Assembly (NCBI GenBank): GCA_964602515.1
Contig: CAZRRJ010000002.1
Location: 558,001 to 622,000 of the forward strand
Source: Carboxylicivirga sp964602515
GTDB lineage: Bacteria; Bacteroidota; Bacteroidia; Bacteroidales; Marinilabiliaceae
DNA length: 64,000 nt
Reading direction: 5' to 3'
A program made the translations under genes and the position numbers. Numbering within the stretch: position 1 is the first letter of the stretch; the number at the start of each line of letters is the position of its first letter. Shown here in pieces: positions 28,563-37,514 of this stretch. The notes below the pieces were generated by a model. That model was not told the DNA's origin. It saw only the letters and a program-made list of their open reading frames with translations, and did no database searches.

Positions 28563-29969
28563 TTATTCGATTACTGTAATTTCTTTATAAGTACACATCT
28601 TTTTGTTAGGATCTTCTTTAGATATGGTTCCACACTTTATCCGGTGTTTCCCTTTTGTCCTGAATATATGTTCAATAGTTTTCCCTCTTTGTCTCGATCC
28701 ATCAGAGAATTCCCAATAATAACCATTCGGTTTAAAATCTTCAAAATAGGATCTGCTGGCATCAAATGTATGTAATTCATTAACACGAACTGTGTCAGGA
28801 GCAGTAATATAAACCTGTACTTTAGGTTTAACATTCTGGAAAAAGTCATTAAGCACAAAAAGCTCAACATTTTCTAATGTATCAACTAGTACAGACTGCA
28901 CATGATAGTTTCCCGCTTTTTTGTACTTGTGAATAACAGTATCCCCTTCTGCTTTGTTTCCATCACCAAAATACCAAACATATTTAACTGGACCATCACC
29001 TTTGCCATTCATTCGATCATAGAATCGGTATCTGAAAGTATTTTCCTTTTGTTTGTTTCCAGAGCCAAAAACAGGAAAATGAAGTCTGAACTCATATAAA
29101 TCATCATCCCCTTCACGGGTTGAGGCAAAATAGCCACTTTGTTCATCGGCATTAATATAGATGCTAAAATCATCAGCACTTGAATTAATACCATTTTCAA
29201 GAGCAACAGGTTTAATCCATCCATTAGGAGTAAGCATGGTATAGAATAGATCAAGGCCCCCTTCTCCACCATGTCCGTCAGAAGCAAAATAGAGCTTGCC
29301 ACTGCTGTGGTAGTATGGGAAAATCTCCTTCCCTTCTGTATTTATAATATCTCCAATGTTTGTTGCTACACCCCATATATCATTTGTTCTTTCCGAAACA
29401 TAAATATCAGTCTTACCATATCCACCGTCTTTGTTTGATGTAAAAAAAAGAAAACGGCCATCATTGGAGATTGTTGGATGTCCTGTGCTGTAACTTCGGG
29501 GTGAATTCATTGGAAGGCTTACAGGCTTTGAAAGTCCCTTCTTATTTTCTTTGGCCAAAAAGATGCCATGTAAGTTTTGTGTGGCTTTTTTGCGAATATT
29601 TTTTTTGTTTTTGTATTGTACCTCAGTAAAATACACCTCGTTACTATCAGTATAAAATGAAATTGTAGAAGTATGGAAATCAGAGAAATAATCAGGTAGA
29701 AATTGTTTTACCTTTGTCCACGATGAATCTGCATTTTGTTGTACGGTAAACAGGTTATAAAAGTTATGATTATCTTGATCAGTAGGTTTAGTTGCCCACT
29801 TTACATTTTTGTTGGTACTAAAATATAAGATGGAATCTCGAACTGTTGGAGCTATTTCGCTAATATATTTTCTATTAAAAGGTAATCGTTGTACACTTAA
29901 GCCCTGGGCATTTGTATTTTGCCAATTAATAATAACTAATAAACCGATGATAGAAATTTTATGAAGCAT
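28563..29969 (-). CDS. Secreted PD40 beta-propeller / PKD-domain protein
   Basis: 468 residues with a signal peptide (IIGLLVIINWQNTNAQ). The first 290 residues carry WD40-like PD40 repeats (FLFFTSNKDGGYGKTDIYVS; KLYFASDGHGGEGGLDLFY). Two PKD-type immunoglobulin domains follow (about 300-375 with YVWYFGDG, and 385-465 with YYWEFSDGS). Related PD40 proteins such as PorE bridge T9SS parts to peptidoglycan through an OmpA domain, but that domain is absent here, so a role in holding or presenting the neighbouring secreted partner is more likely. It starts 9 bases after porP/sprF ends. Confidence 0.88.
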   Translation of the reverse strand: MLHKISIIGLLVIINWQNTNAQGLSVQRLPFNRKYISEIAPTVRDSILYFSTNKNVKWATKPTDQDNHNFYNLFTVQQNADSSWTKVKQFLPDYFSDFHTSTISFYTDSNEVYFTEVQYKNKKNIRKKATQNLHGIFLAKENKKGLSKPVSLPMNSPRSYSTGHPTISNDGRFLFFTSNKDGGYGKTDIYVSERTNDIWGVATNIGDIINTEGKEIFPYYHSSGKLYFASDGHGGEGGLDLFYTMLTPNGWIKPVALENGINSSADDFSIYINADEQSGYFASTREGDDDLYEFRLHFPVFGSGNKQKENTFRYRFYDRMNGKGDGPVKYVWYFGDGNKAEGDTVIHKYKKAGNYHVQSVLVDTLENVELFVLNDFFQNVKPKVQVYITAPDTVRVNELHTFDASRSYFEDFKPNGYYWEFSDGSRQRGKTIEHIFRTKGKHRIKCGTISKEDPNKKMCTYKEITVIE

Positions 29970-29978
29970 AGGGGTGGT

Positions 29979-30908
29979 TTAAAAGAATTTGGGATTTGGA
30001 GTTTTTACTTTAAAGCCAAAGTCGTATTGAATGGCAATTTCATGGGTGCCGTTATTAAATGAACTAATCTCACCCATAGTGTAATCAAGACTATATGAAA
30101 ACCTTAACTGTTGATTGATCTGGTAACCTACCATTGCCACAATATCGTTGGTTGAACGGTAACCGGAACCAATCCATAGCATGTTATTGTATATAAATGT
30201 TGCATTAATATCTACAAATGAATCTAATTGGGAATTATAACGTGCCATAAAACTAGGTTGGAGATGCCATTTATTTGAAACTTTAAATAAATAGCCTCCT
30301 GTTAGCAAATAGTTTGCTTTATCAGGAGCAAAGCTGTTTGTTCCACTTTCCATAAAAGGGGTATAGTTATAGAAGTTGGGAATTGAAAAACCAACAAAGA
30401 ACTGTTTGGAGTACAAGGCTGAACCAAAACCAAGTATTGGAGTAAAGTTGGATTCATTGCTTGTGTATACCGGATCCACTACCTTGGTATCAAGGGTATT
30501 AACTTTTGTCCAGTTAGCACTGTAAAAATCACCACCACCATTAATACTAAAGGCTAAACGCCTTTCCTGTGTTAATCTTAACCTGTAGGTATAGGATAAT
30601 ACAAAACCAGTTTGGTTGTTAACAGCATACTGTTGATTATACACCTCAACTCCTAAGGCAATCTTCTCATTTTTAAGTGGAGAATGTATACTGAAGAAGG
30701 TTGAGCTTGGAGAACCGCTGATGTCAAGCCATTTTTTACGGTAAGTGCCATATGCTGATAAAACTTCCCGGTTACCAGCAAAAGCCGTATTTAGTGCATA
30801 GCGATTATGCATGTACTGACTCATAACAATATCTTTTTGTGCAAATGCTGAAAGGGTAAAGACAAATAAAATGAGTGAACTGAGTAGGAGTTTGGATATT
30901 TTGCTCAT
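29979..30908 (-). CDS. PorP/SprF family type IX secretion outer-membrane protein
   Basis: A 309-residue outer-membrane barrel with a signal peptide (LLSSLILFVFTLSAFAQ). The family opening DIVMSQYMHNRYALNTAFAG and the later YGTYRKKWLDISGSP and DYTMGEISSFNNGTHEIAIQ are characteristic. SprF-like proteins are each dedicated to a type B sorted substrate encoded next to them, as SprF is to SprB. Here the substrate gene is directly upstream; its stop and this start share one base (30908), coupling their translation. Confidence 0.93.
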   Translation of the reverse strand: MSKISKLLLSSLILFVFTLSAFAQKDIVMSQYMHNRYALNTAFAGNREVLSAYGTYRKKWLDISGSPSSTFFSIHSPLKNEKIALGVEVYNQQYAVNNQTGFVLSYTYRLRLTQERRLAFSINGGGDFYSANWTKVNTLDTKVVDPVYTSNESNFTPILGFGSALYSKQFFVGFSIPNFYNYTPFMESGTNSFAPDKANYLLTGGYLFKVSNKWHLQPSFMARYNSQLDSFVDINATFIYNNMLWIGSGYRSTNDIVAMVGYQINQQLRFSYSLDYTMGEISSFNNGTHEIAIQYDFGFKVKTPNPKFF

Positions 30909-32593
30909 TATCTGCCTCTTTTTATAATTACATAGTTTTTAACGGGCTCAATATTGTCCCCAGTAAAAATATAATAATACGTTCCGTCACTAACCTTTGA
31001 TCCGTTGGAGTTTATTGCATTCCATCCATCAGGAGTATCACTGTCCTGATGACAGAAGTTAGTAGTAGAAAAGAGTTGTTTGCCTGTAATATCGAAAACA
31101 ATCAGTTTATTGTTATTAACTTGTTTAGCACCTCCAATAATAAAAAACTCATTTATACCGTCCCCATTTGGAGAAAATCCGGTGGGATTTGTTATGCCAT
31201 TAACCTTAATGTTAATCGTATCAGTTTGGGAAATACACTGATCTGTATTTGAAACCCTCCATTCAATCTGGTTATTGCCTGCTTTTAGATTTGTTACCTT
31301 GGAGTCAAACCAAAATGGATCTTCTACACGGGGGGAAAGGGCAGTCTCATCAGAGAGAACGATCCACTGTCCCTGCATACCGTCTTCATATCCGGAAGCC
31401 AGTAAAGGCATCTCCTTTTCGAGGTATAGTGTGGTATCATTACCTGCTGAAATATTTTCAGGTTGCTTAAGAAAGCTGATATCCACATTTGAGTAATCGG
31501 AACAATTGGCATTATTGTTATTTACCACTGTCCAGGTTAAGGTGTACATTTGTTCTGATAATTGGCTACTTTTAGGTATCCAAACCTTAGTATTGGGAGA
31601 TGTGTAGTCAATAAAGTTTAAACCTGTAACAGGTGTCCATTCACCACTAAATGCAGCGTTTTGAATTTGTGCATTTAAGGTAATCAATGTATCACACGCA
31701 CTAATCTTTATTCCTGCATTGGCTATTGGAACCGGATCTATCCGTACATTAAAATTCTCACTTAGAGGTTGCACACAACCCTCTCGATCAACAAGAGAGA
31801 GCATTGTATATGTTGTAGTTTTTGACGGATTTAGTGGAATATTTATATTATTTGCAGTAAAAGGGTGTGCAATAATATTGTTTCCATCTGTATAGTTAAG
31901 TGTCAGTGACTGGCGGCCGGTAATTGAGTTTAAATTTAATGTTGTACTTTGTCCTTCGCATATGGCACTATCAGTAATGTTTATTGTGGCAGAAGGTGGG
32001 GGTTGGTAAGTAATATTAAACGATTTTTCTACAAAATCATTACACGCGCCGTTTTCAACTGTGTATTTTAATAAGTAACTGCCTTCTGTGTCAGCTGTAT
32101 ATGTAGCATCAGGTTTGCTTATATCGTCAAAAGTTCCTCCCTCTGTTGGTGCCCAATAGGCAGCAGTATATGTAATGCCCGGATTAGCATTCAGGGTGAT
32201 TGACGTTCTGCATGTTTTAACGTCATCTGAGATGGTAATATCAGGCATTTGATCGATGAAAATTGTACGTGGAAGAGTTAGAACTTTACCAGCAATCCCC
32301 TTTGTATAATCAAAGAAGCTTGTAATTTCAAAGGTAGTGGTTGCTGTTAGCCCCGGTAAAGCTTCTTCGTGATACTGAGTGTTATTAATTTGAATTAAAG
32401 ATGATTGGTTGCCACGTTTTAAAGTGAAGTCATAGTTGCCTGATCCGGTAAAGTAGAATTTAATAACGGCATCCCCCGTTTCACACCATCTGTCCTGATT
32501 AAATTCAAATTTAATTGTTGGTGTTTGTGTATATGCTTCTTTTGCCCATGGCAATGCCAAGAGTATTATATAAAATAGTAGATTTTTTTTCAT
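30908..32593 (-). CDS. Type IX-secreted surface protein with type B (CHU_C) sorting domain
   Basis: 561 residues. A signal peptide at the start (KKNLLFYIILLALPWAKEAY) is followed by beta-rich, PKD/immunoglobulin-like modules (about 100-460; for example YTADTEGSYLLKYTVENG). The C-terminal gliding-motility-associated domain begins NPTGFSPNGDGINEFFI and ends DGTYYYIFTGDN...VIIKRGR, the T9SS type B signal. It should be exported and anchored on or released from the cell surface. Met at 32593 is preferred; the frame is open 7 codons upstream but the signal peptide starts here. The core T9SS genes are not in the window. Confidence 0.93.
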   Translation of the reverse strand: MKKNLLFYIILLALPWAKEAYTQTPTIKFEFNQDRWCETGDAVIKFYFTGSGNYDFTLKRGNQSSLIQINNTQYHEEALPGLTATTTFEITSFFDYTKGIAGKVLTLPRTIFIDQMPDITISDDVKTCRTSITLNANPGITYTAAYWAPTEGGTFDDISKPDATYTADTEGSYLLKYTVENGACNDFVEKSFNITYQPPPSATINITDSAICEGQSTTLNLNSITGRQSLTLNYTDGNNIIAHPFTANNINIPLNPSKTTTYTMLSLVDREGCVQPLSENFNVRIDPVPIANAGIKISACDTLITLNAQIQNAAFSGEWTPVTGLNFIDYTSPNTKVWIPKSSQLSEQMYTLTWTVVNNNNANCSDYSNVDISFLKQPENISAGNDTTLYLEKEMPLLASGYEDGMQGQWIVLSDETALSPRVEDPFWFDSKVTNLKAGNNQIEWRVSNTDQCISQTDTINIKVNGITNPTGFSPNGDGINEFFIIGGAKQVNNNKLIVFDITGKQLFSTTNFCHQDSDTPDGWNAINSNGSKVSDGTYYYIFTGDNIEPVKNYVIIKRGR

Positions 32594-32923
32594 CCCCAAT
32601 CGTATTGTTAGCAAACGTAATTTTCCCCAAAACTGCCAATACTTTCTACAAATACGTTAGATAAATAATAATGTTGCAGTTGTTACAAACATAATAAAAA
32701 GTTGGCGAACCAAATTTATTTTAGTCTTTACAGAGAGCTTGTTTATGTACGATATCTGTTAATTCATCAAAAAAGTGCTTTATTGATAAGTTTGTAAACA
32801 TCATATTGGCTTGTATATATGCCAAAGTCTTTATGTATTAACAGCAGGACCCGGTTATGAACTTGTGTTAATGTTCAGAAAACTTCTTAAACGACCGATT
32901 AGTTGGAGGGATATTGAAATAAA
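32594..32923. other. Leader region of the T9SS-type cassette
   Basis: An AT-rich stretch of about 330 bases with no gene I can support. It must contain the promoter of the five-gene minus-strand cassette, but I could not place boxes with confidence. Confidence 0.4.
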
Positions 32924-33085
32924 AAGAGGGTGTCCTAAAAGAAGTAAAGATTCCGACTCATTTGTGAAATTCACTATTACTTTTATCCCGGAAAGGAAAA
33001 AACAGGGGTTCAGCAATTTCCCTTTAAGTATTTAAGGGTAAAAAGTAGTTGAACCCAAACAGACCTGCTTTTGGGATGCCCTCTT
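32924..33085. mobile_element. Candidate miniature inverted-repeat element (MITE-like)
   Basis: An 18-base terminal sequence AAGAGGGTGTCCTAAAAG (32924-32941) pairs along its whole length with its partner at 33068-33085; the three differences are all G-U compatible. The GGGTGTCC..AAAAG end resembles termini of IS1182/IS5-type elements. The 126-base interior holds a nested GGGTTCA/TGAACCC pair and no transposase. No clear target-site duplication was found. A short frame crossing it (32811-33035) is probably not a gene. Confidence 0.6.
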
Positions 33086-33107
33086 CTTATAAAAATGATA
33101 GGTAATT

Positions 33108-33500
33108 TTATAACTCTTTTCGAATTAATGCTGCTATGGCTTCAAATTCTTCCTTTTCAAGTTTCAGTTTAGGATTGGAGAAGTTAATATCAGCTTCACT
33201 GTTAATAGGAATAAGGTGAATATGAGCATGTGGCACTTCTAGACCTAATACAGCGACACCTACACGTTTGCATTCAATTGCTTTTTTTTGTGCGAGTGCA
33301 ATTTTTTTAGCAAATATATTTATGCCGGCAAGTAAGTCATCATTTAAATCAAATAAGTAATTGGTCTCTTGTTTAGGAATAACCAATGTATGTCCTTTTG
33401 CAAGTGGGTTAATATCCAAAAAAGCAAAATAGTGCTCATCTTCTGCAATTTTGTAACATGGTATTTCTCCCTTTATTATTTTAGTAAAAATGCTGGGCAT
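33108..33500 (-). CDS. HIT family nucleotide-binding protein
   Basis: A 130-residue HIT (histidine triad) hydrolase of the HINT/Fhit superfamily, which cleaves nucleoside phosphoramidates or dinucleoside polyphosphates. The triad is PHAHIHLIPI near residue 93, and the N terminus SIFTKIIKGEIPCYKIAED is typical of the short bacterial HIT proteins. It follows greA by 12 bases on the same strand, a pairing common in Bacteroidota, so the two are one transcript. Confidence 0.93.
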   Translation of the reverse strand: MPSIFTKIIKGEIPCYKIAEDEHYFAFLDINPLAKGHTLVIPKQETNYLFDLNDDLLAGINIFAKKIALAQKKAIECKRVGVAVLGLEVPHAHIHLIPINSEADINFSNPKLKLEKEEFEAIAALIRKEL

Positions 33501-33512
33501 GGCTCGTTTATT

Positions 33513-33977
33513 TTATATTGAAATTTCAATAATCTCAAAGGTCATTAAACCGTTAGGAACTTGAATATCAACTTTATCGCCAACAACCTTGCCTAATAAA
33601 CCTTTTGCTATTGGGGTTGAGATTGAAATCTTACCTGCCTTCAAATCTGCTTCACTCTCTGGCACCAGGGTGTAGGTCATTATAGCTTTATTTTTAAGGT
33701 TTTTGATTTTAACCTTATTCAATAGCTGCACTTTTGATGTGTCTATTCTCGACTCATCAATAATTCTGCTGTTCGCCAGCGTATCTTTTAATTTAGATAT
33801 ACGCATTTCAAGCAGACCTTGTGCTTCTTTTGCCGCATCATATTCTGCATTTTCAGAAAGGTCTCCTTTGTCACGTGCTTCAGCAATCTGTTTCGAAATG
33901 GCTGGCCTTTCAAATGTTTCAAGCTGGTGTAATTCTTCTTTTAGCTTTTTTAAACCACTTTTTGTTATATATTTCAT
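33513..33977 (-). CDS. greA: Transcription elongation factor GreA
   Basis: It rescues backtracked RNA polymerase by stimulating transcript cleavage. The 154 residues match the family (158 in E. coli). An N-terminal coiled coil (about 1-75, with the acidic tip ARDKGDLSENAEYDAA) precedes a FKBP-like C-terminal domain (80-154, with SPI-type STPIAKGLLGKVVGD). The frame is open 9 codons further upstream, but the ATG at 33977 has a strong Shine-Dalgarno site and starts the family-typical MKYITKSGLKKLKEEL. Confidence 0.96.
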   Translation of the reverse strand: MKYITKSGLKKLKEELHQLETFERPAISKQIAEARDKGDLSENAEYDAAKEAQGLLEMRISKLKDTLANSRIIDESRIDTSKVQLLNKVKIKNLKNKAIMTYTLVPESEADLKAGKISISTPIAKGLLGKVVGDKVDIQVPNGLMTFEIIEISI

Positions 33978-33984
33978 GGTATTG

Positions 33985-33993
33985 TCCTCCTGC
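33985..33993 (-). promoter_or_regulatory. Shine-Dalgarno site that sets the greA start
   Basis: GCAGGAGGA on the minus strand lies 7 bases before the ATG at 33977. It is one of very few strong Shine-Dalgarno sites in the window and supports the shorter GreA start. Confidence 0.8.
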
Positions 33994-34130
33994 TTAGTAT
34001 TCAATTATCTAAAAAAACAAAAGAATCCCGAAAATTGCGGAACCCTTTGTACAAATGTACTAAAGTTTAGTTCAACTTCAAACATCACTTGCTTATAAGT
34101 GATTTAAAAGCCTTGTTTATTGGTATATAA

Positions 34131-34544
34131 CTATTGGTAAGGGCGTTTCAAAATTTCAGTGTAAATGACTGCCTGCCGCAAGTCAATTTGTTCCTTATCA
34201 AATTCAATGCCGATTTCTTCCGCCACAATTGGATTATCCTCCATAAAGTTTTGTTTTGGCAAAGTGACTGTTTTCTTTACATTACGTTTGGCTTGCATGT
34301 GTAGAGGTACAACTTGTGGAGCTTTCTTTTCTACAGGAGTTTGGGAGTGTTTCTTTTCTTTTTGCTGAAATAGCTCTTTTAACTCTTCTAAGACATCCCC
34401 TTCCTTTGTATCGTTGTACTGTGGCTGATTTGCATCTTGTGGAGTAGGTACATTATTCTTTGCTTTCTTTTGTTTTTTGTAAACACTATAAACAAAAGCA
34501 GCTATCATAGCCAGAATGTATAAAATATCGCCAAAATTATCCAT
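34131..34544 (-). CDS. Hypothetical single-pass membrane protein
   Basis: 137 residues. One N-terminal transmembrane helix (about 5-22, ILYILAMIAAFVYSVY) is followed by a lysine-rich, low-complexity cytoplasmic tail (KKQKKAKNN...; KEKKHSQTPVEKKAPQ) and a short C-terminal conserved-looking segment (DLRQAVIYTEILKRPYQ). The final segment, ending in a tyrosine-rich 'EIL.RPY', recurs in small Bacteroidota proteins of unknown role. No function is assigned. Confidence 0.75.
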   Translation of the reverse strand: MDNFGDILYILAMIAAFVYSVYKKQKKAKNNVPTPQDANQPQYNDTKEGDVLEELKELFQQKEKKHSQTPVEKKAPQVVPLHMQAKRNVKKTVTLPKQNFMEDNPIVAEEIGIEFDKEQIDLRQAVIYTEILKRPYQ

Positions 34545-34732
34545 ATCAATGCAATTTAATCAGATGGCAAAGTACCAAAATTTAAACAGATTCGCATAAT
34601 AATAAGTGGCTAAATTTTATTACAGGTTATACTTATATACATAATGTATTGGTATATTGGCTAAAATTGCCAGTTTTGTAACATGATTAGTATTTACAAT
34701 ATAAATACGTCAACTTCGTTAGAAACAAAAAG

Positions 34733-34737
34733 AGGAG
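34733..34737 (+). promoter_or_regulatory. Shine-Dalgarno site for the Rieske-like lipoprotein
   Basis: AGGAG lies 6 bases before the ATG at 34744 and supports that start. Confidence 0.7.
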
Positions 34738-34743
34738 TAAAGA

Positions 34744-35175
34744 ATGAAAAGATTCGGGTTAATAGTTTTGGTATTGTGCTTGGCATTGTCGTGTAAAAAA
34801 GATAAATATCCTGTTCCTAATGTTGCAGTTAATGTTTCAGTCTATTTAGATTTACCAAGAGAAGGGATTAATCCTTTTATTATAAAACCAGGTGGGAGTT
34901 ATGGGAAATACGTTGGTGTCAATGGCATTGTTATATATGAACTTAGTTCAGAAGAGTATTATGCTTATGACTTAATGTGTACATACGAACATGATAATGC
35001 CAGTCCTTACTTTATTAATATTGTTAAAGATGGTGATCCAAATTTAGAATGTCCTCGTTGTCATTCCAAATTTAATGTTATTGCAAGAGGAGCTGTTATC
35101 GAAGGGCCGGCGCAATTACCTCTTAAACCCTACCAAACATATGTAAGAAATAATGTTCTTCATATTACCAATTAG
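34744..35175 (+). CDS. Rieske-like lipoprotein with atypical ligand spacing
   Basis: 143 residues. A lipoprotein signal ends in the lipobox LALSC (Cys17), so it is lipid-anchored. The fold is Rieske-like at its C-terminal half: ECPRCHSKFNV followed by GAVIEGPAQLPLKPYQTY, which matches the 'CPCHGS.F....G....GPA..PL..Y' end of Rieske [2Fe-2S] domains. The cluster sites are unusual. Cys79 and His83 are four apart (CTYEH) instead of C-x-H, and the second site is C103-x-x-C106-H107. It may hold a different metal site, a disulfide, or no cluster. It is alone on the plus strand; partners are unknown. Confidence 0.75.
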   Translation: MKRFGLIVLVLCLALSCKKDKYPVPNVAVNVSVYLDLPREGINPFIIKPGGSYGKYVGVNGIVIYELSSEEYYAYDLMCTYEHDNASPYFINIVKDGDPNLECPRCHSKFNVIARGAVIEGPAQLPLKPYQTYVRNNVLHITN

Positions 35176-35263
35176 GCGGAGTTCTAATTGTATTTGGTGT
35201 TTACAATGCGTTGTTTTACTGTAATTTACATAAGTTATAAATTCTTGCATGTGAGTTTCATTT

Positions 35264-36208
35264 TTAAAAAGGCAATGAATTTAAATCAACGTTGCCACCA
35301 GTAAGGATTATACCAATTCTCTTATTTTTAAAGTCAGTTTTATTTTCCAGAATTACTGCTAATGGAACGGCAGATGATGGCTCTGCTATTATTTTCATAC
35401 GCTCCCATATCATGCGCATGGCTTCTATAATTGCTTCTTCGGAAACTGTATAAATAGCATCCACCTTATTCTTAATAATCTCAAATGTTAATGTTCCCAG
35501 TGATGTTCTTAAGCCATCGGCTATGGTATCAGGATTAGTAACAGGTATTAATTTACCTTTATTAAACGATTGATAAGCGTCATCAGCCATTACTGGTTCG
35601 CCTGCTATAACCTGTGTTGAGGGAAATTTATCTTTTATATATGTTGCAGTACCGCTTAATAGTCCACCACCACCCACAGGTGTAAGCACAATATCAATGT
35701 TTTTACATTGTTGCATTAGCTCTAAGGAAGCTGTGCCTTGTCCACAAATTACTTCCCATTGGTTATAAGGGTGCACCAGTGTTGCCCCTGTTTTGTCAAT
35801 AAGCTGTTCAAGAGTAAGTTCGCGAGCCTTAAGTGTTGGTTCGCAAAACGTTATCTGAGCGCCATATCCCTCTACAGCTTTCTTCTTTATCTCAGGTGCA
35901 TTTTCAGGCATAACAATATATGCCGGTATACCATTTTTAGCTGCTGCCAGTGCCAATGCTGCCGCATGATTACCAGATGAATGGGTAGCAACACCGTTAT
36001 GCTTTTGCCCCTTATTCAAGCTTAGTACTGCATTAGTTGCACCCCGGTACTTAAAAGCACCTGCCTTTTGATAGTTTTCACACTTGAAAAACAACTCGGT
36101 TTCGCATATGGCATTTATACTTTCGCTGGAAAACACTGGAGTTTGATGAATAAAAGGCTTAATGACAGTATAAGCCTTTTTTACATCTGCAGCTGTTGGC
36201 ATTAACAT
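35264..36208 (-). CDS. Threonine/serine dehydratase-like PLP enzyme
   Basis: A 314-residue fold-type II PLP enzyme. The Schiff-base lysine is Lys53 in KAGAFKYRGA, the phosphate-binding glycines are PVGGGGLLSG, and the serine near the C terminus of the core is in AEPSSAVPLA. The length matches catabolic threonine dehydratase or serine racemase; the C-terminal ACT domain of biosynthetic IlvA is missing. It converts threonine to 2-oxobutyrate or racemises/deaminates serine; the sequence does not decide. The second methionine (36202) is an equally good start. A DUF2007-type gene ends 6 bases upstream. Confidence 0.87.
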   Translation of the reverse strand: MLMPTAADVKKAYTVIKPFIHQTPVFSSESINAICETELFFKCENYQKAGAFKYRGATNAVLSLNKGQKHNGVATHSSGNHAAALALAAAKNGIPAYIVMPENAPEIKKKAVEGYGAQITFCEPTLKARELTLEQLIDKTGATLVHPYNQWEVICGQGTASLELMQQCKNIDIVLTPVGGGGLLSGTATYIKDKFPSTQVIAGEPVMADDAYQSFNKGKLIPVTNPDTIADGLRTSLGTLTFEIIKNKVDAIYTVSEEAIIEAMRMIWERMKIIAEPSSAVPLAVILENKTDFKNKRIGIILTGGNVDLNSLPF

Positions 36209-36214
36209 GGTTGT

Positions 36215-36451
36215 TTACTTTTGAAGGTCTTCAATAAATTGTTGAACAATTGGTTTTGCCTTTACCTGGTCATTGGCAAATACATACAGTTCAACTGAAG
36301 AAGTTGTACCTGCAACAAAACCTGCCGAAACACCTGACTCAAATTCATTTTTAACAAGTGATTCAATACCATTTTCCGCTAAAACCTTTTTAAGGTGAAC
36401 AATAGTCATTTCTGTATCTGTGTATATTTTAACTAATTCATCTGCATTCAT
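36215..36451 (-). CDS. DUF2007-type small protein
   Basis: A 78-residue ferredoxin-like protein of the DUF2007 ('putative signal transducing protein') group: ELVKIYTDTEMTIVHLKKVL at the start and SSVELYVFANDQVKAKPIVQ at the end. Function is unknown. An in-frame ATG lies further upstream (36505), but Met at 36451 begins the domain. It is co-transcribed with the PLP enzyme. Confidence 0.75.
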   Translation of the reverse strand: MNADELVKIYTDTEMTIVHLKKVLAENGIESLVKNEFESGVSAGFVAGTTSSVELYVFANDQVKAKPIVQQFIEDLQK

Positions 36452-36660
36452 AATTATCTTTTTTGAGTGAAACAATGAATAATATGTTCCCAATAAAGGT
36501 ATCATAAAAAGCTTAACTTACAAAGGGTTTAAATATAATCGGACTTAGGTTAGAGAGTAACAGAGCTTTGATCTCTGGATGGCATACAGGGTGTTGAAAT
36601 TACTTGTTTTTTAGACATGTGCAACTTATGTGACAAACAAAGTGCCCTATGGTAATATTT

Positions 36661-37164
36661 TTATTTTACCTTACCTGTTTTAAAAGGCTTAAATACAGAT
36701 ATATAAATTAAATAGAGTAAAAATGCTAATTGAATAGAACCTCCAATACTTATTTTTGTTAAATTTTCAAAATACAATGGATATTCCGAAAGACTGTTTT
36801 TCATTGTTTCAGCAATGTGAATATTACATTTCACTAAAGGTTCTAAAGTAAATACTCCATAAAGAATCAACACAACAACAATTATCCATTTTAATAAAAT
36901 CCATCTATGTTTTACAAACCCCCACTTTGTCCAGATACCATAAAGTAATCCTGTAAAAAATACCCCGTTTGCTCCTAGAATAATTAACCAAGTGTCTATA
37001 AAATCAAGTACCTGAGCATAAATTAAAGCTTCTGATGAATTTTCAGGATGTAGAAATAATGAAATGATAAATAATGATAATGCTCCTACAAACCACATAA
37101 ATGAAAATACTAAATGAAAGATTTTCAACATCTTCATTCCTTTAGATGGCATCTTTTTGACCAT
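36661..37164 (-). CDS. Four-helix membrane protein (DUF2269-like)
   Basis: 167 residues with four transmembrane helices (about 12-32, 55-78, 90-108 and 138-158). The first contains LKIFHLVFSFMWFVGALS, a histidine-tryptophan pattern seen in DUF2269 and related heme-type bundles. The methionine at 37137 is an alternative start. No function is assigned, and there is no clear partner. Confidence 0.75.
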   Translation of the reverse strand: MVKKMPSKGMKMLKIFHLVFSFMWFVGALSLFIISLFLHPENSSEALIYAQVLDFIDTWLIILGANGVFFTGLLYGIWTKWGFVKHRWILLKWIIVVVLILYGVFTLEPLVKCNIHIAETMKNSLSEYPLYFENLTKISIGGSIQLAFLLYLIYISVFKPFKTGKVK

Positions 37165-37514
37165 ATTACTATTAATTTATATACTTTAAATTTAGTACAA
37201 GAGTCTTTTAGCTTTATTGAAATTGCTTGTGCCTGGCAATGTAGTATTTGTATTAACCAGGGAACGATTTAAATTTTAAAACACAGTTTGAAATAAATTG
37301 CTTGTGGGTTTCACCTGAAAACAGCATTTTTCTTCATGTAATTGACCTAAAACAGCCCGCTATTTTTTTCTTTAAATTACATTTGAAACTCTCTGTTTTC
37401 AAGTGACCTGAAACAACGTTCAGTCGAATACCTTAAAGGCTTATATGTGATGAGGCAAATTCAAAAATTTTGTCTAACTAAGGTTATTATTGTTAACTCT
37501 GCACTTCTTTTTAG
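37165..37514. other. Gene-free stretch before the AraC gene's 3' end
   Basis: 350 bases, AT-rich. The phrase AATTGCTTGTG occurs twice (about 37221 and 37296), but I see no gene, hairpin or longer repeat. Confidence 0.4.

Noticed and set aside
31249..31496. Overlapping open frames on the plus strand inside the T9SS substrate gene
   Set aside because: They lie antisense to a clear coding sequence with a signal peptide and CTD; there is no family resemblance.
32811..33035. A 74-codon plus-strand frame
   Set aside because: It crosses one end of the inverted-repeat element and has no recognisable protein features.
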